DNA of 64,000 nt, from NCBI GenBank assembly GCA_903923135.1, contig CAIXWN010000003.1, positions 30,755 through 94,754 on the forward strand. Reading direction: 5' to 3'. Numbering within the stretch: position 1 is the stretch's first letter; each line of letters opens with the position of its first letter. The notes under the pieces were generated by a model. It saw only the letters and a list, made by a program, of their open reading frames with translations. It was not told where the DNA came from and ran no database searches. Source of the stretch: an uncultured Caulobacteraceae bacterium (GTDB lineage: Bacteria; Pseudomonadota; Alphaproteobacteria; Caulobacterales; Caulobacteraceae). Below, piece after piece: positions 42,907 through 52,015 of this stretch. A program made the translations under genes and the position numbers.

Positions 42907-43341
42907 TCAGGCGCCCGGAGACCGGGCGGCCAGCAGGTCGCGGATTTCGGTCAGCAGGGCCTCGGAAGGCGTTGGCCCGGGTGGCGGGGCTTCGGCCACG
43001 ACCTCGGCCTCCGCCTCCGCCTTGCGGTGCAGCGAGTTGATCGCCTTGACGATCAGGAAGATCACCGCGGCCACCACCAGGAACTGGATGACGGTGTTCA
43101 GGAAGAGGCCATAGGCGATCGCCACCTCGGCCGTCTTGGTCGCCGCGTCGGCCGGTTTCAGCACGATCTTCAGGGCGGAGAAATCCACGCCGCCGAGGAC
43201 CAGGCCGATGGGTGGCATCACCACGTCGGTCACCACGCTGGTAACGATCTTGCCGAAGGCGCCGCCGATGATCACGCCGACGGCCAGGTCGACCACATTG
43301 CCGCGGGCGATGAAGTCGCGGAATTCCTTGAACACGGACAC
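42907..43341 (-). CDS. mscL: Large-conductance mechanosensitive channel MscL
   Basis: A pentameric safety valve opened by membrane tension during osmotic downshock. The 144-residue protein has the amphipathic N-terminal helix ([27 protein letters not shown]), TM1, a periplasmic loop rich in aliphatic residues, TM2 ([20 protein letters not shown]) and a charged C-terminal helix bundle. All are standard. It lies 15 bases after ihfB on the same strand and may be read from upstream. Confidence 0.95.
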   Translation of the reverse strand: MSVFKEFRDFIARGNVVDLAVGVIIGGAFGKIVTSVVTDVVMPPIGLVLGGVDFSALKIVLKPADAATKTAEVAIAYGLFLNTVIQFLVVAAVIFLIVKAINSLHRKAEAEAEVVAEAPPPGPTPSEALLTEIRDLLAARSPGA

Positions 43342-43355
43342 GGCAGGCTTTCCTT

Positions 43356-43637
43356 CTACTCGGCGTTGAGCCGGGTGCGCAGTTCCTTGCCGCTCTTGAA
43401 GAACGGCACGTGCTTGGCCTTGACGTGCACCGTCTCGCCCGTGCGGGGATTGCGGCCCGGTCGGGCCGGACGGCTGCGGACCGAGAAGGCGCCGAAGCCG
43501 CGCAGCTCGACCCGTCCGCCGGATTCGAGGGACTCGATCATCCCCTCCAGGATCACGGAGACGACCCGTTCGACATCGCGCTGGGTCAGGTGCGGGTTTT
43601 CCGCCGCCAGCGCCGCGATCAGCTCTGATTTAATCAT
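43356..43637 (-). CDS. ihfB: Integration host factor subunit beta
   Basis: DNA-bending protein of the HU/IHF family, 93 residues. [11 protein letters not shown] at the start, [28 protein letters not shown] (with the intercalating proline in the beta arm) and the C-terminal [10 protein letters not shown] are typical. The start at ATG 43637 is fixed by the N-terminal helix. It follows rpsA on the same strand, the cmk-rpsA-ihfB order common in proteobacteria. Confidence 0.95.
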   Translation of the reverse strand: MIKSELIAALAAENPHLTQRDVERVVSVILEGMIESLESGGRVELRGFGAFSVRSRPARPGRNPRTGETVHVKAKHVPFFKSGKELRTRLNAE

Positions 43638-43742
43638 GACGTTCTCGCCCCTAGTCGAGCGATCCATGCCCATTTCCGCGTTTAACTTCAAGAGTTTGGT
43701 TTGTCGTCCGGAGCCTGTCGGTCCGGGGGGCCATACTCCCGA

Positions 43743-43783
43743 ACAAAATCGGGCCGGACCACCGCCCCGAGGGACGGTGGTCC
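43743..43783 (-). terminator. Terminator downstream of rpsA
   Basis: On the minus strand the stem GGACCACCG and CGGTGGTCC (43756-43783) follows the rpsA stop by eight bases and is itself followed by GGCCCGATTTTG, which contains a short T-run. It should limit read-through from rpsA into ihfB, which would then depend on partial read-through or its own promoter. Confidence 0.65.
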
Positions 43784-43791
43784 ATGCGCCG

Positions 43792-45504
43792 TTACTCCTT
43801 GTTCGAGGCCTTCTCGCGCAGCGCCGCGCCCAGGATGTCCCCGAGCGAGGCTCCGCTGTCAGAGGAGCCGAACTTCTCGATGGCCTGCTTGTCCTCGGCC
43901 ATTTCCAGCGCCTTGACCGAAAGGGCCACCCGACGGGCCGCCTTGTCGACATTGGTCACCTGGGCGTCCAGACGGTCGCCGACGGCGAACCGTTCGGGCC
44001 GCTGTTCGGACCGGTCGCGAGACAGGTCTGACTTGCGAATGAAGGCGGTCATCGGCGCATCGTCGGGACCAAACTTCACCTCGATGCCGCCCGAGGTGAT
44101 CTCGATCACGGTGGTGGTGACGGTCTGGCCCTTGCGGAACACGTCGCCGCTCATCGGGTCGCCCGACAGCTGCTTTATGCCGAGGCTGATGCGTTCCTTC
44201 TCGACATCGACGTCCAGGACGCGCGCCTTGACGGTCTCGCCCTTGGGATGGCGGGCGATGGCTTCCTCGCCGGCCACGTTCCAGTCGATGTCCGAGAGGT
44301 GCACCATGCCGTCGATGTCGTTGTCGAGGCCGATGAACAGACCGAATTCGGTGGCGTTCTTGACTTCGCCTTCCACGGTCGAGCCGATCGGGTGCTGTTC
44401 GAGGAACTGCTCCCACGGATTGCGCATCGCCTGCTTGAGGCCGAGGCTGACGCGGCGCTTGGAGGCGTCGACGTCAAGCACCACCACTTCCACTTCCTGG
44501 GAGGTGGAGACGATCTTGCCGGGATGGACGTTCTTCTTGGTCCAGCTCATTTCCGAGACGTGGACCAGGCCCTCGACGCCCGCTTCCAGTTCGACAAACG
44601 CGCCGTAGTCGGTGATGTTGGTGATCCGGCCGGTCAGCTTGGCGCCGGGCGGGTACTTGGCTTCCACGCCGTCCCACGGGTCGGACTGCAGCTGCTTCAT
44701 GCCCAGGCTGATGCGCTGGGTGTCGGGGTTGATCTTGACGATCTGCACCTTGACCGTGTCGCCGACCGCCAGGACCTGGCTGGGGTGCGAGACGCGCTTC
44801 CAGCTCATGTCGGTGACGTGCAGCAGGCCGTCGATGCCGCCGAGATCGACGAACGCGCCGTAGTCGGTGATGTTCTTGACCACGCCGTCGCGGACTTCGC
44901 CTTCCTGCAGCTGGCTGACCAGTTCGGTGCGCTGTTCGGCGCGGGCCTCTTCCAGGATGGCGCGGCGCGAGACGACGATGTTGCCGCGCGGACGGTCCAT
45001 CTTGAGGATGGCGAAGGGCTGTTCCTTACCCATCAGCGGGCCGACGTCGCGCACCGGGCGGATATCGACCTGCGAACCGGGCAGGAACGCCGAGGCGCCG
45101 CCGAGGTCGACGGTGAAGCCGCCCTTCACGCGGCCGACGATGGCGCCCATCACGGGCTCGTTCTTGGCGAACACGCCTTCGAGGCGGGTCCAGGCCTCCT
45201 CGCGGCGGGCCTTGTCACGGCTGATCACCGCTTCGCCGAGGGCGTTCTCGATACGCTCGAGGAACACCTCGACGGTGTCGCCGACCTTCAGCGTGGGCTT
45301 GCCGGTCTCGTCGACGCCGAATTCCTTCACCGGAATACGGCCTTCGGTCTTCAGACCGACATCGATGATGGCGAAATCCTTCTCGATCGCGGCCACCAGG
45401 CCCTTGACCACGGTGCCTTCGGCGAAATCGCGTCCGCCCATGCTCTCGTCGAGGAGAGCCTCAAAGTCGCCCCGCGTGGGGTTCATGCTCAGATCATCAG
45501 CCAT
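43792..45504 (-). CDS. rpsA: 30S ribosomal protein S1
   Basis: Large mRNA-binding ribosomal protein. The 570 residues hold six S1 (OB-fold) repeats, visible as successive blocks such as [89 protein letters not shown] and a divergent last repeat. Repeats 3-4 are the most alike and form the RNA-binding core. The usual Lys-rich tail is short. It lies downstream of cmk on the same strand, with a 127-base leader that may carry its promoter and self-regulation site. Confidence 0.97.
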   Translation of the reverse strand: MADDLSMNPTRGDFEALLDESMGGRDFAEGTVVKGLVAAIEKDFAIIDVGLKTEGRIPVKEFGVDETGKPTLKVGDTVEVFLERIENALGEAVISRDKARREEAWTRLEGVFAKNEPVMGAIVGRVKGGFTVDLGGASAFLPGSQVDIRPVRDVGPLMGKEQPFAILKMDRPRGNIVVSRRAILEEARAEQRTELVSQLQEGEVRDGVVKNITDYGAFVDLGGIDGLLHVTDMSWKRVSHPSQVLAVGDTVKVQIVKINPDTQRISLGMKQLQSDPWDGVEAKYPPGAKLTGRITNITDYGAFVELEAGVEGLVHVSEMSWTKKNVHPGKIVSTSQEVEVVVLDVDASKRRVSLGLKQAMRNPWEQFLEQHPIGSTVEGEVKNATEFGLFIGLDNDIDGMVHLSDIDWNVAGEEAIARHPKGETVKARVLDVDVEKERISLGIKQLSGDPMSGDVFRKGQTVTTTVIEITSGGIEVKFGPDDAPMTAFIRKSDLSRDRSEQRPERFAVGDRLDAQVTNVDKAARRVALSVKALEMAEDKQAIEKFGSSDSGASLGDILGAALREKASNKE

Positions 45505-45631
45505 GATTGTGTCTTGCTACTCGCCTTGCCAAAACCCCGCAGCGCGAATTTGCACTCCGGGCGTTGATGAGATTTGTGGAATTCAGGAGCGCCCTCGGTC
45601 GTCGATGGTTCGGCGCGATGGGATTGGCCGA

Positions 45632-46276
45632 TCAGGATGTCTCCCACCGGCCGCGCGACGCCTCAACGATGCGCAGGGCCGCATCGAAGGCGTGGTCTAT
45701 ATCGAGATCGGTGGTGTCGAGCAAGGCCGCATCGGCCGCCCGCGCCAGGGGGGCAGCGGCCCGCCCGCCGTCGCGCTCGTCGCGTCGCCGGATGTCCGCC
45801 AGAATCGCGTCATAGGCGACCGTCTCGCCGCGGCCCAGCAGTTGCGCGTGGCGCCGGCGCGCCCGCACGGCCGCCGAGGCGGTGACGTAGATCTTGCAGG
45901 GCGCCTCGGGCGCCACCACCGTGCCGATGTCGCGTCCGTCCAGGATGGCCCCGGGTTCGCGTCGGGCGAACGCCCTCTGGACGTCGAGCAGGGCCGCCCG
46001 AACCTGCGGGTGCACCGCGACCCGGCTGGCCGCTTCGCCGGCCTCGCGGCCGCGCAGGGCGTCCTCATCCAGTCGCCCGGGGTCCAGCGCGCGCGCCGTG
46101 CGGCCGGCGGCGGCCTCGTCGTCCGGATCGCCGCCGCTGGCCAGCACCGCCGCTCCTACGGCCCGATAGAGCAGGCCGGTGTCCAGCACCGGCAGGTCCA
46201 GGGTCTCGCCCAGGCGCAAGGCGATGGTCCCCTTGCCCGAGGCGGCCGGCCCGTCGATGGCGATGACGAAGCCCAT
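45632..46276 (-). CDS. cmk: Cytidylate kinase
   Basis: Phosphorylates CMP and dCMP. The 214-residue protein has the P-loop IAIDGPAASGKGTIA, the CMP-binding segment GRDIGTVVAPEA, and the lid arginines RRRHAQLLGRG. The stop of aroA lies one base upstream of its start, so aroA and cmk are coupled. The aroA-cmk-rpsA order is a widely conserved gene string. Confidence 0.96.
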   Translation of the reverse strand: MGFVIAIDGPAASGKGTIALRLGETLDLPVLDTGLLYRAVGAAVLASGGDPDDEAAAGRTARALDPGRLDEDALRGREAGEAASRVAVHPQVRAALLDVQRAFARREPGAILDGRDIGTVVAPEAPCKIYVTASAAVRARRRHAQLLGRGETVAYDAILADIRRRDERDGGRAAAPLARAADAALLDTTDLDIDHAFDAALRIVEASRGRWETS

Positions 46277-46277
46277 C

Positions 46278-47636
46278 TCAGGCCGCTTCGATGCGGGCGC
46301 CCAGGCTGGCCATCAGGCTCGTGAAGCCCGGAAAACTGGTGGCGATCATCGCCGGTTGATCCACCGAGACCGGCGCCCGGGCGGCCAGGCCCAGCACCAG
46401 GAAACTCATGGCGATGCGGTGGTCTCCGTGGGTCGTCGCCATGGCCCCGCCCCGCACCGGGTGGTTGGCGTCCGCCGTCCCCACGACGATCATCCCCTCG
46501 GGCTCCTCCTCCACCTGGACGCCGCAGGCGGTCAGGCCCGCGGCCATCAGCGCGATGCGATCGCTTTCCTTGATCCGCAGTTCGCCCAGGCCGCGCATCA
46601 CCGTCGGTCCGCTCGCACAGGCGGCGGCCACCGCCAGGATGGGGTATTCGTCGATCATCGACGCCGCGCGGTCCTCCGGCACGGTCACGCCCCGCAGGCG
46701 CGAATGTCGGGCGGTGATGTCGCCAACCGTCTCGCCGCCAGCCGACCGCTCGTTGGTGATCTCGAGGTCGGCGCCCATTTCTTTCAGCGTGTCGAACAGG
46801 CCGCAGCGAAGCGGGTTGAGAAGCACGCCCCGCACCGTCACCGACGAACCCGGCGTGATCAGGGCGGCGACGATCGGAAAGGCGGCCGAGGAGGGGTCGC
46901 CCGGAACCTGCACCGCGACGGCCTTCAGGGCCTGGCCGCCTTTCAGGCTGATCAGCCGGCCCTCGGGTCCGTCCTCCACCGACACCTCGGCCCCGAAGGC
47001 CCGCAGCATCCGTTCAGTGTGGTCGCGGGTCAGCACCGGCTCGACGATGCGCGTCTCGCCCCAGGCGTTCAGTCCGGCCAGCAGCACCGCCGACTTCACC
47101 TGGGCCGACGGCTCGGGCAGCACATAGCGGATGGCCTGCAGATCGCCGCCGCGCAGGCTCAGGGGCAGCCGGTTTCCCTCGCGGCCCATCCACGTCGCGC
47201 CCATCAGGCCCAGGGGCTTGAGCACTCTTCCCATGGGCCGCCCCCGCAGGGAGCCGTCGCCGGTGAAGGTCGCGGTCAGCGGAAAGCCGCTGGCGGCGCC
47301 CATGATCAGACGCACGCCCGTGCCGGCGTTGCCGCAGTCGACCACATCGGCCGGCTCGCTGAACCCGCCGGCGCCGTCGACGCGCCATCGGCCGGGTCCC
47401 AGGCGCTCCACGCGGGCGCCGAAGGCGGCCATGGCCGCGGCGGTGCGCCGCACGTCCTCGCCCTCCAGCAGGCCCTTGATGTCGGTGACGCCGCGCGCCA
47501 GGGCGCCCAGAATCAGCGACCGGTGGGAAATCGACTTGTCGCCGGGGGCCGTGGTTTCGCCGGAAAGCGGTGCGCCGGAATGGGCGGTCAATGCGGTCGG
47601 CGGGCCGCCAACCTGCGCCTGGGCCTCGTCGGTCAT
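46278..47636 (-). CDS. aroA: 3-phosphoshikimate 1-carboxyvinyltransferase (EPSP synthase), class II type
   Basis: Adds enolpyruvate to shikimate-3-phosphate on the aromatic amino acid path. [52 protein letters not shown] and [10 protein letters not shown] are the conserved blocks, and the wording [14 protein letters not shown] and RPMGR is that of class II enzymes. The PEP-site loop reads GNAGTG, with Gly where the glyphosate-tolerant CP4 enzyme has Ala. ATG 47636 was chosen over an upstream GTG because family proteins begin near it. It shares its divergent gap with the FYDLN gene. Confidence 0.95.
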   Translation of the reverse strand: MTDEAQAQVGGPPTALTAHSGAPLSGETTAPGDKSISHRSLILGALARGVTDIKGLLEGEDVRRTAAAMAAFGARVERLGPGRWRVDGAGGFSEPADVVDCGNAGTGVRLIMGAASGFPLTATFTGDGSLRGRPMGRVLKPLGLMGATWMGREGNRLPLSLRGGDLQAIRYVLPEPSAQVKSAVLLAGLNAWGETRIVEPVLTRDHTERMLRAFGAEVSVEDGPEGRLISLKGGQALKAVAVQVPGDPSSAAFPIVAALITPGSSVTVRGVLLNPLRCGLFDTLKEMGADLEITNERSAGGETVGDITARHSRLRGVTVPEDRAASMIDEYPILAVAAACASGPTVMRGLGELRIKESDRIALMAAGLTACGVQVEEEPEGMIVVGTADANHPVRGGAMATTHGDHRIAMSFLVLGLAARAPVSVDQPAMIATSFPGFTSLMASLGARIEAA

Positions 47637-47740
47637 GCGTACGCTTCGTCGTGATGGAAGGGGAATGCTTTTGACAGTGGCCCCCCGCCATGGCAAGGGA
47701 CCGGCCGCTTCAAGCCCGCCAGCAGACAGAGGTCGCCGCA

Positions 47741-48214
47741 TTGGCCAATCCCGAACTGGGCGCCAAACAGATTTGCCCAACCTGTTCGTCGAAATTCTAC
47801 GACCTCGGCCGCCGGCCGGCGGTCTGCCCCAAATGCGGCGCTGAATTCGACCCGGAAGAGGCGCTCCGCAACCGGCGGGTCCGCGCCCGCACCATCGTTC
47901 CGGACGATGACGCCGAGGAAGAAAAGGTCGTCAAGCCGGCGGACTCCGAGGACGGTTTTGAGGCCGAACCCGATGAGGCGCCCGAGCTCGACGCCGTGGT
48001 CGACGAGCCCCCGCTGATGACTGACGACGACGATGTCGACGCCGACACCCCGCCGTCCTCGCCGGCCGACGACATCGGCGTCGACTTCGCCGAGGACGAG
48101 GATCTGGCCGAGGCCGACGACGACGAGGTTCCGTTCATCGAGGATGAGGACGACGACTTCCCCGATGACGAGATCGACGGGCTCCCCGGGGAGGGCGGAC
48201 CGGAGGATCAGTGA
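47741..48214 (+). CDS. TIGR02300 (FYDLN) family zinc-ribbon protein with acidic tail
   Basis: A 157-residue protein of a family almost confined to alphaproteobacteria. The N-terminal zinc ribbon has C12-x2-C15 and C29-x2-C32 flanking the FYDLGRRP signature. From about residue 60 the chain is an extremely acidic, low-complexity tail of Asp and Glu, probably disordered. TTG at 47741 was chosen since the conserved [14 protein letters not shown] begins there. A role in nucleic acid or protein binding is plausible; none is established. It is followed by tRNA-Ala. Confidence 0.82.
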   Translation: MANPELGAKQICPTCSSKFYDLGRRPAVCPKCGAEFDPEEALRNRRVRARTIVPDDDAEEEKVVKPADSEDGFEAEPDEAPELDAVVDEPPLMTDDDDVDADTPPSSPADDIGVDFAEDEDLAEADDDEVPFIEDEDDDFPDDEIDGLPGEGGPEDQ

Positions 48215-48323
48215 GCCGCCGAGAAATCTCAACGCGGCACTTGATCGGGCGGAGCGGTGGCACTAGTTTCCGCCGCTTCGCCGACAGGCCCTTCCAGAGG
48301 GCCTCAGACGAACCCGATTTTTC

Positions 48324-48399
48324 GGGGCTATAGCTCAGCTGGTAGAGCGCTTGAATGGCATTCAAGAGGTCAGCGGTTCGACTCCGCTTAGCTCCACCA
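48324..48399 (+). tRNA. tRNA-Ala (GGC)
   Basis: Acceptor GGGGCTA pairs with TAGCTCC (one G-U), D-arm TAGCTCAGCTGGTAGAGC, anticodon stem-loop CTTGAATGGCATTCAAG with anticodon GGC at 48357-48359, T-arm CAGCGGTTCGACTCCGCT region and encoded CCA. The 76-nucleotide gene is complete. Confidence 0.96.
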
Positions 48400-48402
48400 A
48401 CA

Positions 48403-48439
48403 AGGGCCGTCCGGTAGCGCCGGGCGGCCCTTTCCATTT
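48403..48439 (+). terminator. Terminator after tRNA-Ala
   Basis: The stem AGGGCCGTCCGG (48403-48414) pairs with CCGGGCGGCCCT (48420-48431), allowing one mismatch, and is followed by TTCCATTTC. Located 4 bases after the tRNA CCA. Confidence 0.7.
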
Positions 48440-48578
48440 CGCCCCTTCCGGCCCACGGCGGGCGGCGGAATCGGCGACAGGCTTGAACCTGGCCCCCGCC
48501 ATAGCCACCTTCAGTTCACGCGCTGTTCCGTCGCCATCCGGGGCGGGCCGGCGCGGGGTCGCTTATCCAAGGGCTCCC

Positions 48579-49004
48579 ATGAACCGAACGCTTCTTTTCG
48601 ACAGTCCGCTGCTGCTCGGCTTCGACCACACCCGCGCCCTCATCGAGCGGGCGGGCAAGATCGGGGGCGATGTCTATCCGCCCTACAACATCGAGGAATG
48701 CGGTGAAGGGCGAATCAGGATCACCCTCGCGGTCGCCGGCTTCGCGCCGGAGACCCTGACCGTCACCGTCGAGGACAACCAGCTGACGATCGTGGGGAAG
48801 CGGGAGCCGGAGCCGCCCGATGCTCCGGAACGGGCGTTTCTGCATCGCGGAATCGCCGCCCGGGGGTTCGTCCGCGGCTTTGTGCTCGCCGACGGACTGG
48901 AGGTCGACGCCGCGGTGCTCGAGGACGGGCTGCTTCGGATCGACGCCGTCCGACCGCCGCCGGCCCGGCGCGTCCGTACAGTGCCCATCAAGACGGCCGG
49001 CTGA
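48579..49004 (+). CDS. Hsp20-family small heat shock protein
   Basis: A 141-residue alpha-crystallin-type chaperone that binds unfolding proteins without ATP. The core domain runs from YPPYNIEECGEGRIRITLAVAG (about 36) to GLLRIDAVRPPP, with the family pattern F-x-RGFVLADGLEVDAA. A short N-terminal arm and a C-terminal tail lacking a clear IXI motif are seen. The gene precedes a DUF1150 gene, a pairing typical of alphaproteobacteria. No sure heat-shock promoter or RNA thermometer could be read upstream. Confidence 0.92.
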   Translation: MNRTLLFDSPLLLGFDHTRALIERAGKIGGDVYPPYNIEECGEGRIRITLAVAGFAPETLTVTVEDNQLTIVGKREPEPPDAPERAFLHRGIAARGFVRGFVLADGLEVDAAVLEDGLLRIDAVRPPPARRVRTVPIKTAG

Positions 49005-49046
49005 TGTCAGCGTCCGTTTCAGAGTTCGCGTAACAAGGAGTTTTCC

Positions 49047-49304
49047 ATGCCGATCCCGACCCTGACCTCCGAGGCCTTCGCCGCCCTGGGCGCGCCGAAC
49101 CTGGTCTATGTCCGCCCGATCAAGGCGGCCGAGATCCTGGCGGACACCCCTGTGGAGACGATAAAGGGCTTCGATCTGCGGCCCGAGCAGACGCTCTACG
49201 CCGTACACCGCGCCGACGGCGCGCGCCTGGCGGTTCTGGGCGACCGTGATTCGGCCATCGCGGCGGCTCTGGCCCACGAACTGGCGCCCGTCTCGGTTCA
49301 CTGA
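49047..49304 (+). CDS. DUF1150 family protein
   Basis: An 85-residue alphaproteobacterial protein of unknown function. The family pattern LGAPNLVYVRPIKAAEIL, then GFDLRPEQTLYAVHRADGARLAVLGDRDSA, is clear. It regularly follows hsp20 genes, here 42 bases downstream with an AAGGAG ribosome-binding site, so co-expression with the chaperone is likely. No catalytic residues are obvious. Confidence 0.85.
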   Translation: MPIPTLTSEAFAALGAPNLVYVRPIKAAEILADTPVETIKGFDLRPEQTLYAVHRADGARLAVLGDRDSAIAAALAHELAPVSVH

Positions 49305-49313
49305 AGGCTCCAA

Positions 49314-49334
49314 CGGCCGCCGCCGCGGCGGCCG
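49314..49334. terminator. GC-rich hairpin between DUF1150 and ptsN
   Basis: CGGCCGCCG and CGGCGGCCG form a near-perfect stem with a tiny loop between two convergent genes. No T-run follows on either strand, so intrinsic termination is only possible. Confidence 0.35.
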
Positions 49335-49342
49335 GAGGGGAG

Positions 49343-49804
49343 TCAGGCGGCGGAGGGGCGCGAGTCCCGCACCAGGATGGCCCGGATCGCGTCGCCGCTG
49401 CTGGCCCCGCGCAACTGGCTGCGAAGTTCCGCTGATCGCAGGGCGCGGGCAATCCGAGCCAGGGCGCGAAGGTGTTCCGAGCCGTTCTCGGGCGGCGAGA
49501 GGAGGGCGAAGACCAGGTCCACCGGTTCGTCGTCCACGGCGTCGTAGTCCACCGGCGGAACAATGCGCGCGAAAATGCCCCGCATGCGGTCCAGGCCCTC
49601 CACCCGCGCGTGGGGTATGGCCACGCCGTGGCCCACGCCGGTCGATCCCAGGGCCTCGCGCTCCAGAAGGGCGTCGAACACCCTCGGGGCCTTGAGAGAA
49701 AACGATCGGGCGGCGATCTCTGCCACCGTCGAGAGAACCTGTCGCTTGGTCTGGGCGGTGAGCCGAGGGGAGATCGATCCGCTCGCGAGCAGATCCCCGA
49801 TCAT
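49343..49804 (-). CDS. ptsN: PTS IIA-like nitrogen-regulatory protein PtsN
   Basis: EIIA(Ntr) of the nitrogen phosphotransferase system, which senses PTS phosphorylation and affects potassium and nitrogen responses. The 153-residue protein carries the phosphorylatable H65 in GVGHGVAIPHARVEGL and the C-terminal VFALLSPPENGSEHLRALARIAR block. ATG 49804 was selected because MIGDLLASG corresponds to the normal family start; upstream ATG codons would add about 31 atypical residues. It follows hpf on the same strand. Confidence 0.93.
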   Translation of the reverse strand: MIGDLLASGSISPRLTAQTKRQVLSTVAEIAARSFSLKAPRVFDALLEREALGSTGVGHGVAIPHARVEGLDRMRGIFARIVPPVDYDAVDDEPVDLVFALLSPPENGSEHLRALARIARALRSAELRSQLRGASSGDAIRAILVRDSRPSAA

Positions 49805-49924
49805 CGAGACGGTCAGATCGTCACTCAATTTCGCGAAATCCCGGGCTTGGAGCGTGGTTGGCGGCGCGCAGAGCATGAGGCTTACGTCTGGGCCCAATCC
49901 CTCCGTCGACCTCGCCCCGGCCGA

Positions 49925-50527
49925 TCAGGCCTGGCTCTTGGTGCGTTCCGGATCGACCCAGCCGATGTTGCCATCGGCTCGCCGATATACCACGGACAAA
50001 CCGCCGTGCGCCGCGTTCCTGAACACAATTGCTTGAGATTCAGTCAGGTCCAAATCCATCACCGCCATGGAAACGGTCATGGTCTTCAGAGGCGCCTCGG
50101 TCTCGGCGATGACCATCGCCGCGGGGGGCTGGCCGTCGGAAAAATCCTCCCAGTCGTCGACCTCGGATTCCTCGCCCTGGGCGCGCAGCACATAGAGCGA
50201 GGCCGTCTCGGCGGCCTTGGCCGTGGCGGCGGTGGTGTGGCTCTTGAGTCGCCGCTTGTAGCGCCGGATGCGGGTTTCGATCTTGGCCAGGCCCAGGGTG
50301 AAGGCCGAGTGGGCGTCGCCGCCCAGGCCGTGACTCTGCAGATGCTGGCCCGTGGCCAGGGTCACGGTGCAGTCAACGCGGAAGCCGTGGCCGTCACGGC
50401 TGACCACGACCTCGGCGTCGCCGCCGCGCTCGAAATACTTGCCGATGCTGGCTGTTAATTCGTCGCCGATCCGGGTGCGCAGGGCGTCGCCGACATCGAC
50501 ATGTTTGCCTGAAACTTGAACTCTCAT
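49925..50527 (-). CDS. hpf: Long-form ribosome hibernation promoting factor
   Basis: A 200-residue long HPF (RaiA family). The N-terminal domain (1-110, with MRVQVSGKHVDVGDALRTRI and LGLAKIETRIRRYKRRL) binds the 30S decoding region. The C-terminal domain (about 145-195, LDLTESQAIVFRNAAHGG) drives ribosome dimerisation into 100S particles. It sits between lptB and ptsN. A candidate promoter lies right upstream, so it need not depend on the lpt transcript. Confidence 0.95.
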   Translation of the reverse strand: MRVQVSGKHVDVGDALRTRIGDELTASIGKYFERGGDAEVVVSRDGHGFRVDCTVTLATGQHLQSHGLGGDAHSAFTLGLAKIETRIRRYKRRLKSHTTAATAKAAETASLYVLRAQGEESEVDDWEDFSDGQPPAAMVIAETEAPLKTMTVSMAVMDLDLTESQAIVFRNAAHGGLSVVYRRADGNIGWVDPERTKSQA

Positions 50528-50531
50528 GCCC

Positions 50532-50562
50532 TATCAACACGCCCTGGGCGCGCCTGTGTCAA
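50532..50562 (-). promoter_or_regulatory. Candidate promoter of hpf
   Basis: On the minus strand TTGACA (50562-50557) is a perfect -35 element, followed 19 bases later by TTGATA (50537-50532), or 17 bases later by TGTTGA, as a weak -10. The hpf ATG starts within ten bases, suggesting a very short or absent leader. Confidence 0.4.
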
Positions 50563-50609
50563 GCAAGGGGTTTGCCGGATTGACGCCGGGGCTTCGGCGC
50601 CCAAGACCG

Positions 50610-51395
50610 TCAGCTGAATCGGTCGCCCAGATAGACCCGGCGGACTTCGGGATCGGCGAGTATCGCCTCGGGCGTGCCTTCGAAAAGCACCTCGCCAGCA
50701 TGGATGATCGAGGCCCGATCGATGATGTCGAGGGTCTCGCGGACGTTGTGGTCGGTGATCAGGATGCCGATCCCCCGGCGACGCAGATAGCCGATCACCT
50801 CGCGGATGTCGGCGATGGCCAGCGGATCGATGCCGGCGAACGGCTCGTCGAGCAGCATGAAGGACGGTTCGCTCGCCAGGGCCCGGGCGATCTCCACCCG
50901 CCGCCGCTCCCCACCGGAAAGCGCCACGGCAGGCGAGGCGCGAAGGTGGTCGATGTGCAGTTCCTCAAGCAGCTTGTTGGTGACGTCCCGGACCCGTTCG
51001 CGGCGACCCTCCCGCATCTCCACCACGGCCATGATGTTCTGCTCGACGGTCATGCCGCGGAAGATCGAGGTTTCCTGCGGCAGATAGCCCAGCCCCTGGC
51101 GGGCCCGCTGGTACATCGGCTGGTTGGTGATGTCCTCGCCGTCCAGCCAGATGGCTCCATAGTCGGCGGCGATCAGGCCGGTGATCATGTAGAAGCACGT
51201 GGTCTTGCCGGCCCCGTTGGGGCCGAGCAGGCCGGCGACCTCGCCGCGGGCCAGATGCAGGCTGACGCCCTTCACCACCTGGCGGCCGCGGAACGACTTG
51301 CCGATGCGATCGACGATCAGGCCGCTGCCGGGGCCCGGTCCGGCAGCGGCCGCCCGCGCCGCATCGTCCGGCTTGTGTCCGGTGGCGATCTTCAT
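50610..51395 (-). CDS. lptB: LPS export ABC transporter ATPase LptB
   Basis: ATPase that powers lipopolysaccharide extraction and transport with LptFG. The 261-residue protein shows Walker A LLGPNGAGKTTCF, signature ALSGGERRRVEIARAL, Walker B FMLLDEPFAGID, and the switch histidine LITDHNVRETL, with the LptB-specific Q-loop YLPQETSIFRGMTVEQN. A 25-residue Ala/Gly/Pro-rich leader precedes the domain and may be non-native; a later start is possible. It lies ten bases after lptA. Confidence 0.96.
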   Translation of the reverse strand: MKIATGHKPDDAARAAAAGPGPGSGLIVDRIGKSFRGRQVVKGVSLHLARGEVAGLLGPNGAGKTTCFYMITGLIAADYGAIWLDGEDITNQPMYQRARQGLGYLPQETSIFRGMTVEQNIMAVVEMREGRRERVRDVTNKLLEELHIDHLRASPAVALSGGERRRVEIARALASEPSFMLLDEPFAGIDPLAIADIREVIGYLRRRGIGILITDHNVRETLDIIDRASIIHAGEVLFEGTPEAILADPEVRRVYLGDRFS

Positions 51396-51405
51396 CCAGG
51401 GGCCC

Positions 51406-51972
51406 TCACGGCTTGGCGGGGGCGTCGGCCGGGGTCGCCTTGTCCGGATAGAAGACCGCCCGCACCCGGCCCCGCTTGCCCGCGCCTGTGACGTTGGACT
51501 CCATGGTCGCTTCGTGGGTCGAGACGGTGATCGTCAGCTTGTCGCCGCGGGCGACGTTCTGCCCCTGAACCACCACCACGTCGCCGGTGATCACGATCTG
51601 GTCGCTCGCCTGGGAATAGACGGCGTGGTCGCCACGAGCGTTCTGATCGGGCGTGACGTAGTAGACGTGCCCCTCGGCCTCGATCCGTTCGGCCCCGCCG
51701 CAGGAGGGCTGGCCGTTTGCGCCCTCGCCCTTGGACCGCGAATAGACGGTGAGCGTGTCGGCGCGCAGGCGGGTCTTTTCCTGAATGGCCTCGGCCGCGC
51801 CGCGCCAGACGACCTGGCAGCGGGCGTTGCTCACCTCGGCCTGATCGGCCGTGATGTCGATCGGGGCCTTGGAATGGGTTTCGACCTGGGCCCGGGCGGC
51901 GCCGCCGCAAACCAGTCCCGTCGCCAATGCCAAGGCTAAAGCCGACCCCGCCGTGGGCGTCCATCGCGTCAT
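51406..51972 (-). CDS. lptA: LPS transport periplasmic protein LptA
   Basis: Forms the periplasmic bridge that carries LPS between the membranes. The 188-residue product has a signal peptide (about 1-28, ending AARA), then the beta-jellyroll OstA domain with IDITADQAEVSNARCQVVW, GEVTVVQGQN-like DVVVVQGQNVARGDKL and KRGRVRAVF. Length fits the family. It is followed by lptB and preceded by lptC, the standard order. A short Pro/Ala-rich C-terminus ends the chain. Confidence 0.9.
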   Translation of the reverse strand: MTRWTPTAGSALALALATGLVCGGAARAQVETHSKAPIDITADQAEVSNARCQVVWRGAAEAIQEKTRLRADTLTVYSRSKGEGANGQPSCGGAERIEAEGHVYYVTPDQNARGDHAVYSQASDQIVITGDVVVVQGQNVARGDKLTITVSTHEATMESNVTGAGKRGRVRAVFYPDKATPADAPAKP

Positions 51973-52015
51973 GCGTCAAACCCTGAGACCGGCGCCCGTC
52001 TGGCCCCGGACTTCC

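Noticed and set aside
48482..48510. CTTGAA upstream of hsp20 as a heat-shock -35 element
   Set aside because: No -10 element of the heat-shock type lies at the right distance, so a sigma-32 promoter is not claimed.
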